From the NCBI RefSeq assembly GCF_030845175.1, contig NZ_CP132542.1, forward strand, positions 2,949,501 to 3,013,500: a stretch of DNA of 64,000 nt. Reading direction: 5' to 3'. The position numbers and the translations under genes are program-made. This DNA comes from Coralliovum pocilloporae (GTDB taxonomy: Bacteria > Pseudomonadota > Alphaproteobacteria > Rhizobiales > Cohaesibacteraceae). The notes under the pieces were generated by a model that was not told the DNA's origin, made no database searches, and saw only the letters and a list, made by a program, of their open reading frames with translations. Below, piece by piece: positions 36,051-43,996 of this stretch (positions are counted from its first letter, which is position 1; every line of letters starts with the position of its first letter).

Positions 36051-37613
36051 TTAAAAATGTGGTATAAGTTGTCCCTGCTCAATGCGCAGATGCCGATCAG
36101 CAAACCTGTCGAAATGACCGGTGTCGCAAGCAATCAGAACGGTTGCTTCAGTTAAATCCAGAAGTCTGCCGATAGCTTCGACCGTGGCTGGATCAAGCAC
36201 GATATCAGCTGCATCAAGAACAATGAGTTCGGGTCTGGTGAATTCTGCGCGGGCGAGCAGGACACCTGTTCGTTCACTGCTGCTGAGGTTCCGTCCGGCT
36301 TCGCCCACGCGTCCGTCCAGACCTTCAAGCCGCTGGACGAGCGCCTCCAGACCATATTTGCCAAGAACAGACAGGATTTCGTTGTCTGATGGTCGTGGCT
36401 CCACACCAAGACAGAGCGCCCTGCGCAGGCTTCCCTGTAGAATTGGTGCCTGTGATCCAATGATTGCTGAGACCGGTCGCAAGGTCCTGTCACCGAATGA
36501 CACTGTGCCGGTTTCAGCAATATTAAGTCCGATAGCAAGGCCGAGAATGCTTGATTTGCCCGAGCCGGGCCCGCCACTGATCAGCACCTTCTCGCCAGCA
36601 TCGATCGAGAAATCGAGATTAAGTCCCCGATAGGTCACCTGGTCAAACTTTACAATGGCGGCCCCGCTGCGTGCTCGCTCCCCTCGGGGGTGGGATGGCT
36701 TTGCGAAAACAATCTCGCATTTTTGCCGTGCAATCATCCAGGCGCACCGTCTGTCCCAGACACCCGCAAGGTCTCTGACAGGAAGAAACAGAATACTCAG
36801 GACAGCAAGTGCTCCGGCCACCTCTGCGGCAGGCGCGGACACCAGGAAGGCGGTAGCCATGACTGAAATGCCGGCAACGGCGAGCCCGATTTCGGGTACC
36901 GCACGTAAGCACGCAACTGTTCGGGCCCGCGCAACGGCAACGGACTTCAGTTGCTTGTTGTCCTTTTCCAGCCGGGTTGTTTCCATGGGCAGGCGACCCA
37001 GAACGTTGAGATTGGCTGCGACCGCGACCCGCTCCATCATTGATGTGGCTATGCTTGCTCGCTTGGACCTTAGATTACTGTGTAAAGGCGCGATCTGCCG
37101 TGCAACAGCCAGCATCACGACAACGGTGAACAGAATTGGCCACAGAGCCGAAGTCGCGAGTGAGATGTTCAGCCAGTACAGCGCTATGATGGCCCCGGGC
37201 AGAACAACTGTTGCAGAATAGAGCTGCGTCAGGCCGAGTCCAACCCATAACCGGGCGGCTGACAGATCGCCGACGAAACGCAGTCCCATTGCACCCATGC
37301 GGCGTCCGGCTATGTCGGACTGGTTCATATTGCTCAGGTGTCTGAAAAGCGCGTGCCGCAGTGATGCAGCAAAATCCTGTCCGAGCCGTTCCGCTATGGT
37401 GCGGTTGACGATGCGCAAAAGGGCGATCAGCAGCCAGGCAAGCATCAGCACAGCGAGCGCTGTTTTGGGGGCCGGGCTACTGTTCTGCAGCGCTCCAAAA
37501 ATGTCTCGTGTTGCAAACGCGGCAAGCCCGGCACCAATGGCCTGTCCAATGCTTGCCGCTGTGACCAGGGCTACGTCCTTGCTGCGGCCCTGGTCCAGAA
37601 TTGCGGGTATCAT
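36051..37613 (-). CDS. ABC exporter-type protein with a degenerate ATPase centre
   Basis: A 520-residue fused ABC protein: N-terminal membrane domain with about six helices and a C-terminal nucleotide-binding domain. Walker A GGPGSGKSS is intact (about 345-353) and a Q-loop Gln is present (IIGSQAP). The signature is LSSSE rather than LSGGQ; Walker B ends LDAADI, so the catalytic Glu is Ala; and the H-loop His is replaced by Asp (LIACDTGHF). Nucleotide may bind, but hydrolysis should be poor. ATG 37613 is used; the frame also runs up to a TTG at 37664. It follows the DUF1611 gene with one base between. Confidence 0.85.
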   Translation of the reverse strand: MIPAILDQGRSKDVALVTAASIGQAIGAGLAAFATRDIFGALQNSSPAPKTALAVLMLAWLLIALLRIVNRTIAERLGQDFAASLRHALFRHLSNMNQSDIAGRRMGAMGLRFVGDLSAARLWVGLGLTQLYSATVVLPGAIIALYWLNISLATSALWPILFTVVVMLAVARQIAPLHSNLRSKRASIATSMMERVAVAANLNVLGRLPMETTRLEKDNKQLKSVAVARARTVACLRAVPEIGLAVAGISVMATAFLVSAPAAEVAGALAVLSILFLPVRDLAGVWDRRCAWMIARQKCEIVFAKPSHPRGERARSGAAIVKFDQVTYRGLNLDFSIDAGEKVLISGGPGSGKSSILGLAIGLNIAETGTVSFGDRTLRPVSAIIGSQAPILQGSLRRALCLGVEPRPSDNEILSVLGKYGLEALVQRLEGLDGRVGEAGRNLSSSERTGVLLARAEFTRPELIVLDAADIVLDPATVEAIGRLLDLTEATVLIACDTGHFDRFADRHLRIEQGQLIPHF

Positions 37614-37614
37614 G

Positions 37615-38697
37615 TCAAGCAGCCCTTGCCAGTCTTTCTGTTGACCCTGGCAGGCAGGATTCAACCATCTCCCGGACTAGGCGGGGATCTCTCAGGTCAT
37701 TCTTGCTCATAAAGGGAACACCGGTTGCTGCTTCTGCTTCGCGAAGAGCCAGCGGTGAGTTTGTTACCGTGCCTGAGACAGCCAGCGGGGTAAGACCATG
37801 CTTGCGAAGCGTCTCAACACCACCTGCCGCGCTGAGGGCGTCTGGAGCGGCAAAGAGAACGGCATTCATCCGGTCTATGATGCTCGACCCTTTCAGAATG
37901 GAGGCTGTCTCATTCTGGAAAACGCCATCAGCAATTTCGACCACGACCATTTGCGCGCCACGGTCAGCCGCAGCTCCTACCAATGTACGGAAGCCTTCTT
38001 CAATCCGCTTCATTGGCATTTTGTAAGTCGTCGGCATGCCTGCATCGGTGAAGTCGAGCGCTGGCACACCAGCATCAAGAAACGCATTGTAGTCACCAAA
38101 TGCGCCGGTACCGGTGGCCTTGACGCCAGCGACCTGATAACCAGCGCGCTTCAAGCCGTGGGCAAAACTTGCTGCGGTGGTTGTTTTCCCGGCATTCATA
38201 GACGTGCCGAAGACACCGAAAACATAGACATCATCAGGAATCTCGCGTGGCATCAGACCATAAGAACTGATGTTGATGACATCGCCATTCTCGTTGGTCA
38301 GAAGGCCCAGCGGCTTGAGGCGTGTTGGTCGCTCCATCATGCCATGAGATGCGACAGCCTTGCCCACAATGCCACCCGCCGCGATCATATCGGCACCGGT
38401 CTCGTCAATCTGGGCGAAGCCTTCAAACTGGTCGGGTGCATAACGATCGCCGACAACCATGACCGCAATATCACCGATATAGCTCTCGGAGTAACGCCCA
38501 CTGGACAGCTGAATCCGCTTGTGCTGTCCGATAGCGGTAACCTGACCAAGCATCAGATCGCCAGGGGTTGCGGTTTCGAATGCTGTTGTCACACCAAAAA
38601 GATCCGCTCTGTTGACGCGTCTGGTCGTAAACGCCCATTTCGTGGATGCGGGGATGGGGTGATAGCGACATGTACCGTGAAGGGTTTTGGAAGTCAT
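37615..38697 (-). CDS. DUF1611 P-loop NTPase-like protein
   Basis: A 360-residue protein of the DUF1611 family. A P-loop is visible as GTSMNAGKTTTA near residues 165-176, related to that of dethiobiotin synthetase. The N-terminal half is a smaller Rossmann-like or beta domain. One family member, DgcN, acts in D-glutamate breakdown in marine alphaproteobacteria, but the partner enzyme DgcA is not in this window, so I do not assign that role. It is the first gene of the operon with the degenerate ABC protein and the two-component system. Confidence 0.85.
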   Translation of the reverse strand: MTSKTLHGTCRYHPIPASTKWAFTTRRVNRADLFGVTTAFETATPGDLMLGQVTAIGQHKRIQLSSGRYSESYIGDIAVMVVGDRYAPDQFEGFAQIDETGADMIAAGGIVGKAVASHGMMERPTRLKPLGLLTNENGDVINISSYGLMPREIPDDVYVFGVFGTSMNAGKTTTAASFAHGLKRAGYQVAGVKATGTGAFGDYNAFLDAGVPALDFTDAGMPTTYKMPMKRIEEGFRTLVGAAADRGAQMVVVEIADGVFQNETASILKGSSIIDRMNAVLFAAPDALSAAGGVETLRKHGLTPLAVSGTVTNSPLALREAEAATGVPFMSKNDLRDPRLVREMVESCLPGSTERLARAA

Positions 38698-39151
38698 GAA
38701 ATCCTCTCCTGCCTTTATCGAAACGTTGAGTTGGGTCCGTGTGGTTCATCGAAGTGCAGCTCGTTGCACAGCTTTGGAGATAGACCTGCCCGGATGCTCA
38801 GGAAAGGCGCTTAACCGACAGGTAATTGGTTGCTCATCGCCTGCTCATCAGATGCTCATCTGCTGTTCATGAATGCCGCAATTTCAGCAGATTTTCGGCG
38901 GTTTTGACTTGATTTCGGCACAATCATGCCGGATTGAGCAGCACGTGCTGTACAAGCTGAAGCTCGACTTCGGAACCAGGCCGGGTGCGTTTCAAAGGCC
39001 GATTCCAAGATCCGAGGTTTTGTAATGCTGAGATTTTTGTTATCTACCCTGTCAATGGCGCCTACAGCTCAGGATCAGGCATAGGCTTTGGCAATCTGAT
39101 CCGGACAGGGTTTGCGCATTTGACCCCGGACACTTTGAAGACAAGCAAGAC
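38698..39151. other. Intergenic region between the DUF1611 operon and dusA
   Basis: 454 bases with no convincing gene. It must carry the promoter of the minus-strand DUF1611 operon and that of dusA on the plus strand. The direct repeat array at 38831-38871 is the only structured element I see. Confidence 0.7.
38831..38871. promoter_or_regulatory. Array of four 11-bp-spaced TGCTCATC repeats
   Basis: TGCTCATC starts at 38831, 38842 and 38853, and a degenerate copy (TGTTCATG) at 38864: an exact 11-base period. Arrays of this kind are bound by OmpR/PhoB-type regulators, two protomers per pair of repeats. It lies 134 bases upstream of the DUF1611 start, whose operon ends with such a regulator. 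A single similar octamer, TGCTCATT, is at 36010-36017 before the kinase gene. Confidence 0.7.
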
Positions 39152-40162
39152 GTGACTGACTATCAACGACATAGATTCTCTGTTGCACCGATGATGGACT
39201 GGACGGATCGGCACTGCCGGTTTTTCCATCGCCTGTTGACGCGGGAAACGCTGCTCTACACAGAGATGGTGGTCGCTGATGCGGTCATTCACGGAGACCG
39301 GCAGCGGTTGCTCGGCTTTTCCGATGAAGAGCATCCCATTGCTCTGCAGATTGGCGGGTCGGAGCCTGACAAGCTGGTACAGGCCGCAGAGATTGCGACC
39401 GGTTGGGGATATGACGAGATCAATCTCAATGTGGGTTGCCCGTCAGACCGGGTTCAATCGGGTCGGTTTGGGGCCTGCCTGATGCAGGAGCCGGACCTGG
39501 TTGCCGATTGCGTCCGGGCCATGAAGGGGGCAACCGACCTTCCTGTTACGGTGAAATGCCGTATCGGGGTTGATGACCAGGACCCGGAAGAGGCACTCGA
39601 CAGACTGGCAGACAAGGTTCTTGAAGCAGGCTGTGATGTGCTCTGGGTGCATGCTCGCAAGGCCTGGCTTGACGGTTTGAGCCCGAAGGAGAACCGGGAT
39701 ATTCCGCCGCTGGATTATGACCGTGTCTACCGGCTGAAAGAACGACTGCCTGATGTCTGGATCGGCATCAACGGCGGAATTGAAACGCTTGAGGCATCGG
39801 AAGAGCATCTGCGCCACGTGGACGGTGTCATGCTCGGCAGGGCGGCCTATCACAGCCCGGCATTGCTGGCCGATGTGGATCAGCGGATTTATGGAGCGGA
39901 AACTGTCTCGCCAGTCCTGAACAGGGTGGTTGAAGAGATGGCCACCTATACAGACCGCCATGTGGCGCAGGGCGGGCGCGCCAATCAGGTCGCACGGCAT
40001 ATGCTGGGTCTGTTTCAGGGCGTGCCTGGCGCGCGGCGCTGGCGACAGATCCTGTCGAGCGAGTCTGTTCTGCCAGGCGCTGACGGATCCGTTTTTCTGC
40101 GCGGTCTCGACAGTCTGGCAGAGGCCGCAGAGAGCTTGTCCCGAGATCGTGTATCTGCATAG
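39152..40162 (+). CDS. dusA: tRNA-dihydrouridine synthase A
   Basis: A 336-residue flavin enzyme that reduces uridines in the tRNA D-loop (positions 20/20a for DusA). Characteristic motifs are APMMDWTDRH near residue 12, EINLNVGCPS with the catalytic Cys near 99, HARKAWLDGLSPKENR and GINGGI. The DusA-specific HARKAWL form separates it from DusB and DusC. The start is GTG 39152 with only a weak ribosome site. Confidence 0.93.
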   Translation: MTDYQRHRFSVAPMMDWTDRHCRFFHRLLTRETLLYTEMVVADAVIHGDRQRLLGFSDEEHPIALQIGGSEPDKLVQAAEIATGWGYDEINLNVGCPSDRVQSGRFGACLMQEPDLVADCVRAMKGATDLPVTVKCRIGVDDQDPEEALDRLADKVLEAGCDVLWVHARKAWLDGLSPKENRDIPPLDYDRVYRLKERLPDVWIGINGGIETLEASEEHLRHVDGVMLGRAAYHSPALLADVDQRIYGAETVSPVLNRVVEEMATYTDRHVAQGGRANQVARHMLGLFQGVPGARRWRQILSSESVLPGADGSVFLRGLDSLAEAAESLSRDRVSA

Positions 40163-40201
40163 GCCCGCTTTTCTTATGGGTTTCAGAAAAAGGGTGGGTA
40201 T

Positions 40202-41020
40202 GTGAGCGTGCTTCTGGAAAACTGGGCACTGATCCTGGCTCTTTTAGGCTGCGGTGCTGTTGCCGGGTTCATGGCCAGTATCTTTGGTGTCGGTGGCGGT
40301 GCCGTGGTGGTGCCGGCACTCTATCAGGCGCTGAGTTTTCTTGGCGTGGACGAAGGCGTCCGGATGCATATTTCCATCGCGACCTCACTTGCCATCATGA
40401 TCCCCACATCTGTCCGGTCTTATCTGTCTCACTTGAAACGTGGTGCGGTGGATACAGATCTGCTGAAGGGGTGGCTCCTGCTCATTCCGCTCGGAACCGT
40501 TCTCGCCTCCCTGATTGCGGCACATCTCTCGGGCGATGTGCTCAAGGGTATTTTCGGGGTAATGGCTCTGATGGTTGCCTTCAAGCTGCTGTTCAGCAAG
40601 GACAACTGGCGGCTCGGGTCAAATCTGCCAGGGCAGCCGGTGCGCGGGCTTTACGGCATGCTTATAGGGTTTCTCTCGACCTTGATGGGGATTGGTGGCG
40701 GAATTCTCTGCAACACCTTCATGACCCTGTTTGGCCGCCCCATCCATCAGGCCATCGCCACCTCATCCGGTGTTGGCGTACTCGTCTCGCTTCCGGGTAT
40801 GATCGGACTGCTGCTTGCGGGCCTGTCTGCCGAGGGGCTGCCGACCTTCTCGCTCGGCTTCGTCAATCTGCTGGCTGTTATCTTGATCACGCCGGTCGCG
40901 GTTCTGGTCGCACCTCTGGGGGTGAAGGCAGCGCATGCCCTGTCAAAACGCCAGCTTGAGCTGGCCTTCGGTCTTTTCCTGATTGTGGTCGGTCTGCGGT
41001 TCGCAGCAGCGCTTTTCTAG
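40202..41020 (+). CDS. TSUP family permease (TauE/SafE)
   Basis: A 272-residue membrane protein with about eight helices and two internal repeats. The glycine-rich GVGGGAVVVPAL and GIGGGILCNTF mark the two halves, as in sulfite/sulfoacetate exporters. The substrate is unknown; no sulfonate genes are nearby. It begins 39 bases after dusA with GTG 40202. Confidence 0.88.
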   Translation: MSVLLENWALILALLGCGAVAGFMASIFGVGGGAVVVPALYQALSFLGVDEGVRMHISIATSLAIMIPTSVRSYLSHLKRGAVDTDLLKGWLLLIPLGTVLASLIAAHLSGDVLKGIFGVMALMVAFKLLFSKDNWRLGSNLPGQPVRGLYGMLIGFLSTLMGIGGGILCNTFMTLFGRPIHQAIATSSGVGVLVSLPGMIGLLLAGLSAEGLPTFSLGFVNLLAVILITPVAVLVAPLGVKAAHALSKRQLELAFGLFLIVVGLRFAAALF

Positions 41021-41070
41021 AGTATTTTGCGATGAACAGGATGCATGCGCATGCTCTATGTCTTTGAAGA

Positions 41071-41122
41071 CGCGAGTTGTTTGTCGCCAAACCGGTCTCC
41101 ACTTTGGCGCAACACGCTCTAA
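41071..41122. repeat. Short intergenic palindrome of alphaproteobacterial type
   Basis: CGCCAAA at 41085-41091 pairs with TTTGGCG at 41103-41109 around the loop CCGGTCTCCAC, and the flanks pair weakly. The centre AAACCGGTCTCCACTTT recalls, from memory, the AAACCGGTTTCCACTTT core of palindromes spread in Rhizobiales genomes. It lies between two convergent genes and may end both transcripts. Confidence 0.5.
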
Positions 41123-41832
41123 GGCCTCAGGGTCAGACGATCCCCTTCCACTTCCCAGCCGGAGAGCTGCGATAGAAAGGACATGCCGAGCAGGCTGGTT
41201 CCGAGAGCACCTTGTTTTGCCACAAGCGCATCAATGCGGTAACGGCCGATCGGGCCGATGGCCAGATGCCCGATCCGGGTTATCGCGGCCTCGGCGCGTC
41301 CATTGGCCGTGGCAACAGGAAGAGAAAAGACCAGTCGGTCCATATCGATGCCGATGGCTTCAGCATCCTCGTAACTCAACACCACAGAGGAGGCACCGGT
41401 ATCCACCAGCATGGAGACCGGGACGCCATCGACCCGCGTATCCACATGAAATTGGCCGTCAACAGAGCGGAAAATGGTTACACCATCACCGGTCTCCACA
41501 CTCAGGGACTGCGCCAGTTCCGATCCTGGTGCCAGTGCTGCAATAGTGCGAGCCGCAATGGCCTGTAGCTCGAACCGGTAGGCATACGCTGCCACGATAA
41601 CGAGGAAAATCCCTACCCAGTGTAGAAAGTTCTTGATGTGATCTGATATGGCCACCCGCCCGGAGAACAGGCCGCCGCCAATAACAATGGCAAGGGCTAT
41701 CATCGTGGCGATGCTGGCAAAGCCTGTCAGACGTTCAAAGGAAACAAAATCACCATAATAGAGGACCATCAGGGCGATCATGGTGATAATCAGAATGGCA
41801 ATGCCAAGACCATATCGAAAGTTACGCGACAT
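41119..41832 (-). CDS. Membrane-anchored retropepsin-like aspartic protease
   Basis: A 237-residue protein with three N-terminal membrane segments (about 8-27, 37-55, 70-86) and a retroviral-type protease domain. The active-site VDTGASSVVLS is at residues 143-153, and the second hydrophobic-Gly element is LLGMSFLS. It matches the clan AA TIGR02281 family of alphaproteobacteria. Its substrate is unknown. Its start overlaps the end of the DUF1289 gene by eleven bases. Confidence 0.88.
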   Translation of the reverse strand: MSRNFRYGLGIAILIITMIALMVLYYGDFVSFERLTGFASIATMIALAIVIGGGLFSGRVAISDHIKNFLHWVGIFLVIVAAYAYRFELQAIAARTIAALAPGSELAQSLSVETGDGVTIFRSVDGQFHVDTRVDGVPVSMLVDTGASSVVLSYEDAEAIGIDMDRLVFSLPVATANGRAEAAITRIGHLAIGPIGRYRIDALVAKQGALGTSLLGMSFLSQLSGWEVEGDRLTLRP

Positions 41833-42010
41833 CCATGCTGTCCGTGTCTGTCATCCGTCGCTCGGGCAGAGCTTCCATGACCTGAAGACGTTCGTCATGA
41901 CTCATGGACGACCAGCGACGGATCTCGTCCATTGTTCTCTGACACCCGGCGCAAAGGCCACTTGATGTTTCAATCGCACAGAGCTTTACGCACGGGCTGA
42001 CTATGCTCAT
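41822..42010 (-). CDS. DUF1289 small cysteine protein
   Basis: A 62-residue protein with four cysteines at 7, 11, 20 and 23 (SPCVKLC and LCAGC), the DUF1289 pattern, which probably binds zinc or an iron-sulfur cluster. The RRWSSMSHDER stretch is typical. Function is not known. It overlaps the protease gene downstream. Confidence 0.88.
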   Translation of the reverse strand: MSIVSPCVKLCAIETSSGLCAGCQRTMDEIRRWSSMSHDERLQVMEALPERRMTDTDSMDVA

Positions 42011-42020
42011 TCAGGTCGTC

Positions 42021-42845
42021 CTACAAAACCATAACAAGGCCCAGCAAATAGGCAAGTTCACAGCATTGCTGACAAGCCCCTAAAACGTCGCCTGTCTGCC
42101 CGCCGATCTTCCGCCGCGCCACGGATGCGCAGGCAAAAGCAACAGCGAAGGCCAATATAAGACCGAGAATCGCACCGCCCGATGTGACAAAAGCGATAGG
42201 AATAACGCCGACTGCGACACTGAGACCTGCTGCACTCAGCGCTGACAGGCGGTCAGGACGCCCAGCGTCATGGGAGAGGCCCGACGCGCGTGCATTGCCC
42301 AGCCTGTGCCACAGCCAGACCATCGGCCCGCGGGAAACAGGAAAGGCCGCAAGATAGAGCAGCGCAGCGATGCCGGGGGACATCACTGGAGACGCACTTT
42401 CTGCCAGCCCTGCAAGCAGGCTGGTCTTCAGGATAAGGCTGGCCACAAGACCAAGCACACCATAGCTGCCAACACGGCTGTCTTTCATAATCTCAAGGCG
42501 TCTTTCGCGGGTCATACCACCCCAGAAACCATCGAGAACATCCGCAAGGCCGTCTTCATGCAATGCACCTGTGAGGAACAGCTGCACGATGATGGCAAGG
42601 ATCGCGGCAGATAAGGGCGGTAGAGACAGCGTCAGCCCAAGCCACAGGGTGAAGGCGGGCAGAAGACCAATCAGCAATCCGGCAAGAGGCACGACGCCGG
42701 CACCCCGTTCGAAAGCGGGCATGGCCTGGGGATTGCCGAAGCGGTCAGGCACCGGAAGGCGGGAGAAGAACCGCACCTGATCGGCTATATCGCCCGGCGC
42801 AGCAAGAAGCCGTCCCGTAAAGCCGTTGAGCTGGTTAGCCGTCAT
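42021..42845 (-). CDS. cobS: Adenosylcobinamide-GDP ribazoletransferase (cobalamin synthase)
   Basis: A 274-residue membrane enzyme joining adenosylcobinamide-GDP with alpha-ribazole phosphate in the last part of B12 assembly. Conserved motifs are FFSRLPVP, GALHEDGLADVLDGFWGG and ILKDSRVGSYGV-like (IMKDSRVGSYG). The frame is open upstream to 43265, but that part only mirrors cobT; I chose ATG 42845 because AGGGA lies upstream and the protein family starts there. ATG 42878 is an alternative. It is divergent from cobT. Confidence 0.92.
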   Translation of the reverse strand: MTANQLNGFTGRLLAAPGDIADQVRFFSRLPVPDRFGNPQAMPAFERGAGVVPLAGLLIGLLPAFTLWLGLTLSLPPLSAAILAIIVQLFLTGALHEDGLADVLDGFWGGMTRERRLEIMKDSRVGSYGVLGLVASLILKTSLLAGLAESASPVMSPGIAALLYLAAFPVSRGPMVWLWHRLGNARASGLSHDAGRPDRLSALSAAGLSVAVGVIPIAFVTSGGAILGLILAFAVAFACASVARRKIGGQTGDVLGACQQCCELAYLLGLVMVL

Positions 42846-42923
42846 GATCCGGAATCCCTGATTGCGCTTTTGGAGCATTGTCGTTAGAACGCGGCAAAAT
42901 ACACAAAAATCAGGATCTGTCCT

Positions 42924-43952
42924 ATGTCCAATACTGCCATGCCGTCTCCGTTCGCAGATTTTCGTGCCATTGTCGGTTCCATGCCGGGGCCGGACCAGTG
43001 CGCGATCGACGCGGTGCGGGAGCGTGACGGGCAGTTGACCAAGCCTGCCGGGGCACTTGGGCGTCTGGAAAATCTGGTGGAATGGCTGGCAGGTTGGCAG
43101 GCCAAGACCCCGCCAACAGTGCAGAAACCGCTCGTCGCTGTCTTTGCGGCAAACCATGGTGTTGCTGCAAAGGGGGTCTCTGCCTATCCGTCCGATGTGA
43201 CGAAACAGATGGTGGCCAATTTTGCGGCCGGTGGTGCGGCGATTAATCAGCTCTGCAAAATGCATGATATCGGTCTGAGAGTGTTCGAGCTGGCGCTTGA
43301 AATGCCAACCCCGGATATCTCGGAGCAGGACGCGTTCACTGAGCAGGAATGCGCCGCCACCATGGCTTTTGGTATGGAATCAATTGCCGGTGGGACGGAT
43401 CTTCTCTGCCTTGGTGAAATGGGTATTGGCAATACGACCGTTGCGGCTGCCATCTATCATGCGCTCTATGGCGGAGAAGCTGCTGACTGGGTCGGTCGCG
43501 GTACCGGGATTGATGATGAAGGTCTTGAGCGCAAGCGGGCTGTTGTTTCCCAGATTGTAGAGCGTCTGGACGGTGAAAAAGATCCGCTTGAAATCCTGCG
43601 TCGTGCCGGTGGCCGTGAGATTGCTGCGATGGCCGGTGCCATTCTGGCCGCAAGGGTGCAGCGCATTCCGGTCATTGTTGACGGTTTCATCGCAACCTCA
43701 GCGGCCGCAATCGTTCATGCCATGGGACCAGGCGCAATCGATCACTGCCTGATTGCCCATGCTTCTGCGGAAGCAGGACATGCCGCAGTGGTGAAGCGTC
43801 TGGATAAGCGCCCTGTGGTGGATCTGGATATGCGTCTGGGCGAGGGCTCTGGCGCTGCTCTGGCTGCTGTTATTCTCAAATCAGCGGTTGGACTTCACAC
43901 CGGCATGGCGACTTTTGCCGAAGCTGGTGTCTCAGGGCCTGCCGACGAGTAA
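42924..43952 (+). CDS. cobT: Nicotinate-nucleotide--dimethylbenzimidazole phosphoribosyltransferase
   Basis: A 342-residue enzyme that activates the lower ligand of cobalamin as alpha-ribazole phosphate. The conserved PAGALGRLE, ANHGV, GEMGIGNTT and RLGEGSGAALA (with the catalytic Glu) are intact. The short 78-base gap to cobS holds no room for a typical cobalamin riboswitch and I see none. Confidence 0.93.
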   Translation: MSNTAMPSPFADFRAIVGSMPGPDQCAIDAVRERDGQLTKPAGALGRLENLVEWLAGWQAKTPPTVQKPLVAVFAANHGVAAKGVSAYPSDVTKQMVANFAAGGAAINQLCKMHDIGLRVFELALEMPTPDISEQDAFTEQECAATMAFGMESIAGGTDLLCLGEMGIGNTTVAAAIYHALYGGEAADWVGRGTGIDDEGLERKRAVVSQIVERLDGEKDPLEILRRAGGREIAAMAGAILAARVQRIPVIVDGFIATSAAAIVHAMGPGAIDHCLIAHASAEAGHAAVVKRLDKRPVVDLDMRLGEGSGAALAAVILKSAVGLHTGMATFAEAGVSGPADE

Positions 43953-43996
43953 TTCAGGCAGTGTTGGTTGCCACCAGACCGGTCGCCTCACACCCT

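Noticed and set aside
37615-38697. Assignment of DUF1611 as DgcN of D-glutamate catabolism
   Set aside because: The partner DgcA and the regulator DgcR are not next to it; the neighbours are an ABC protein and a two-component system.
37798-38814. 338-codon plus-strand frame opposite DUF1611
   Set aside because: Antisense to a gene with a clear P-loop and operon context; composition rich in Cys, His and Arg is not protein-like.
38831-38871. CRISPR-like array
   Set aside because: The repeat unit is eight bases with three-base gaps, far too short; it fits a regulator site.
42846-42923. Cobalamin riboswitch between cobS and cobT
   Set aside because: The gap is only 78 bases and shows no B12-box-like sequence.
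42846-43265. N-terminal extension of cobS across cobT
   Set aside because: The extra 140 codons are antisense to cobT and the CobS family begins at about 42845.
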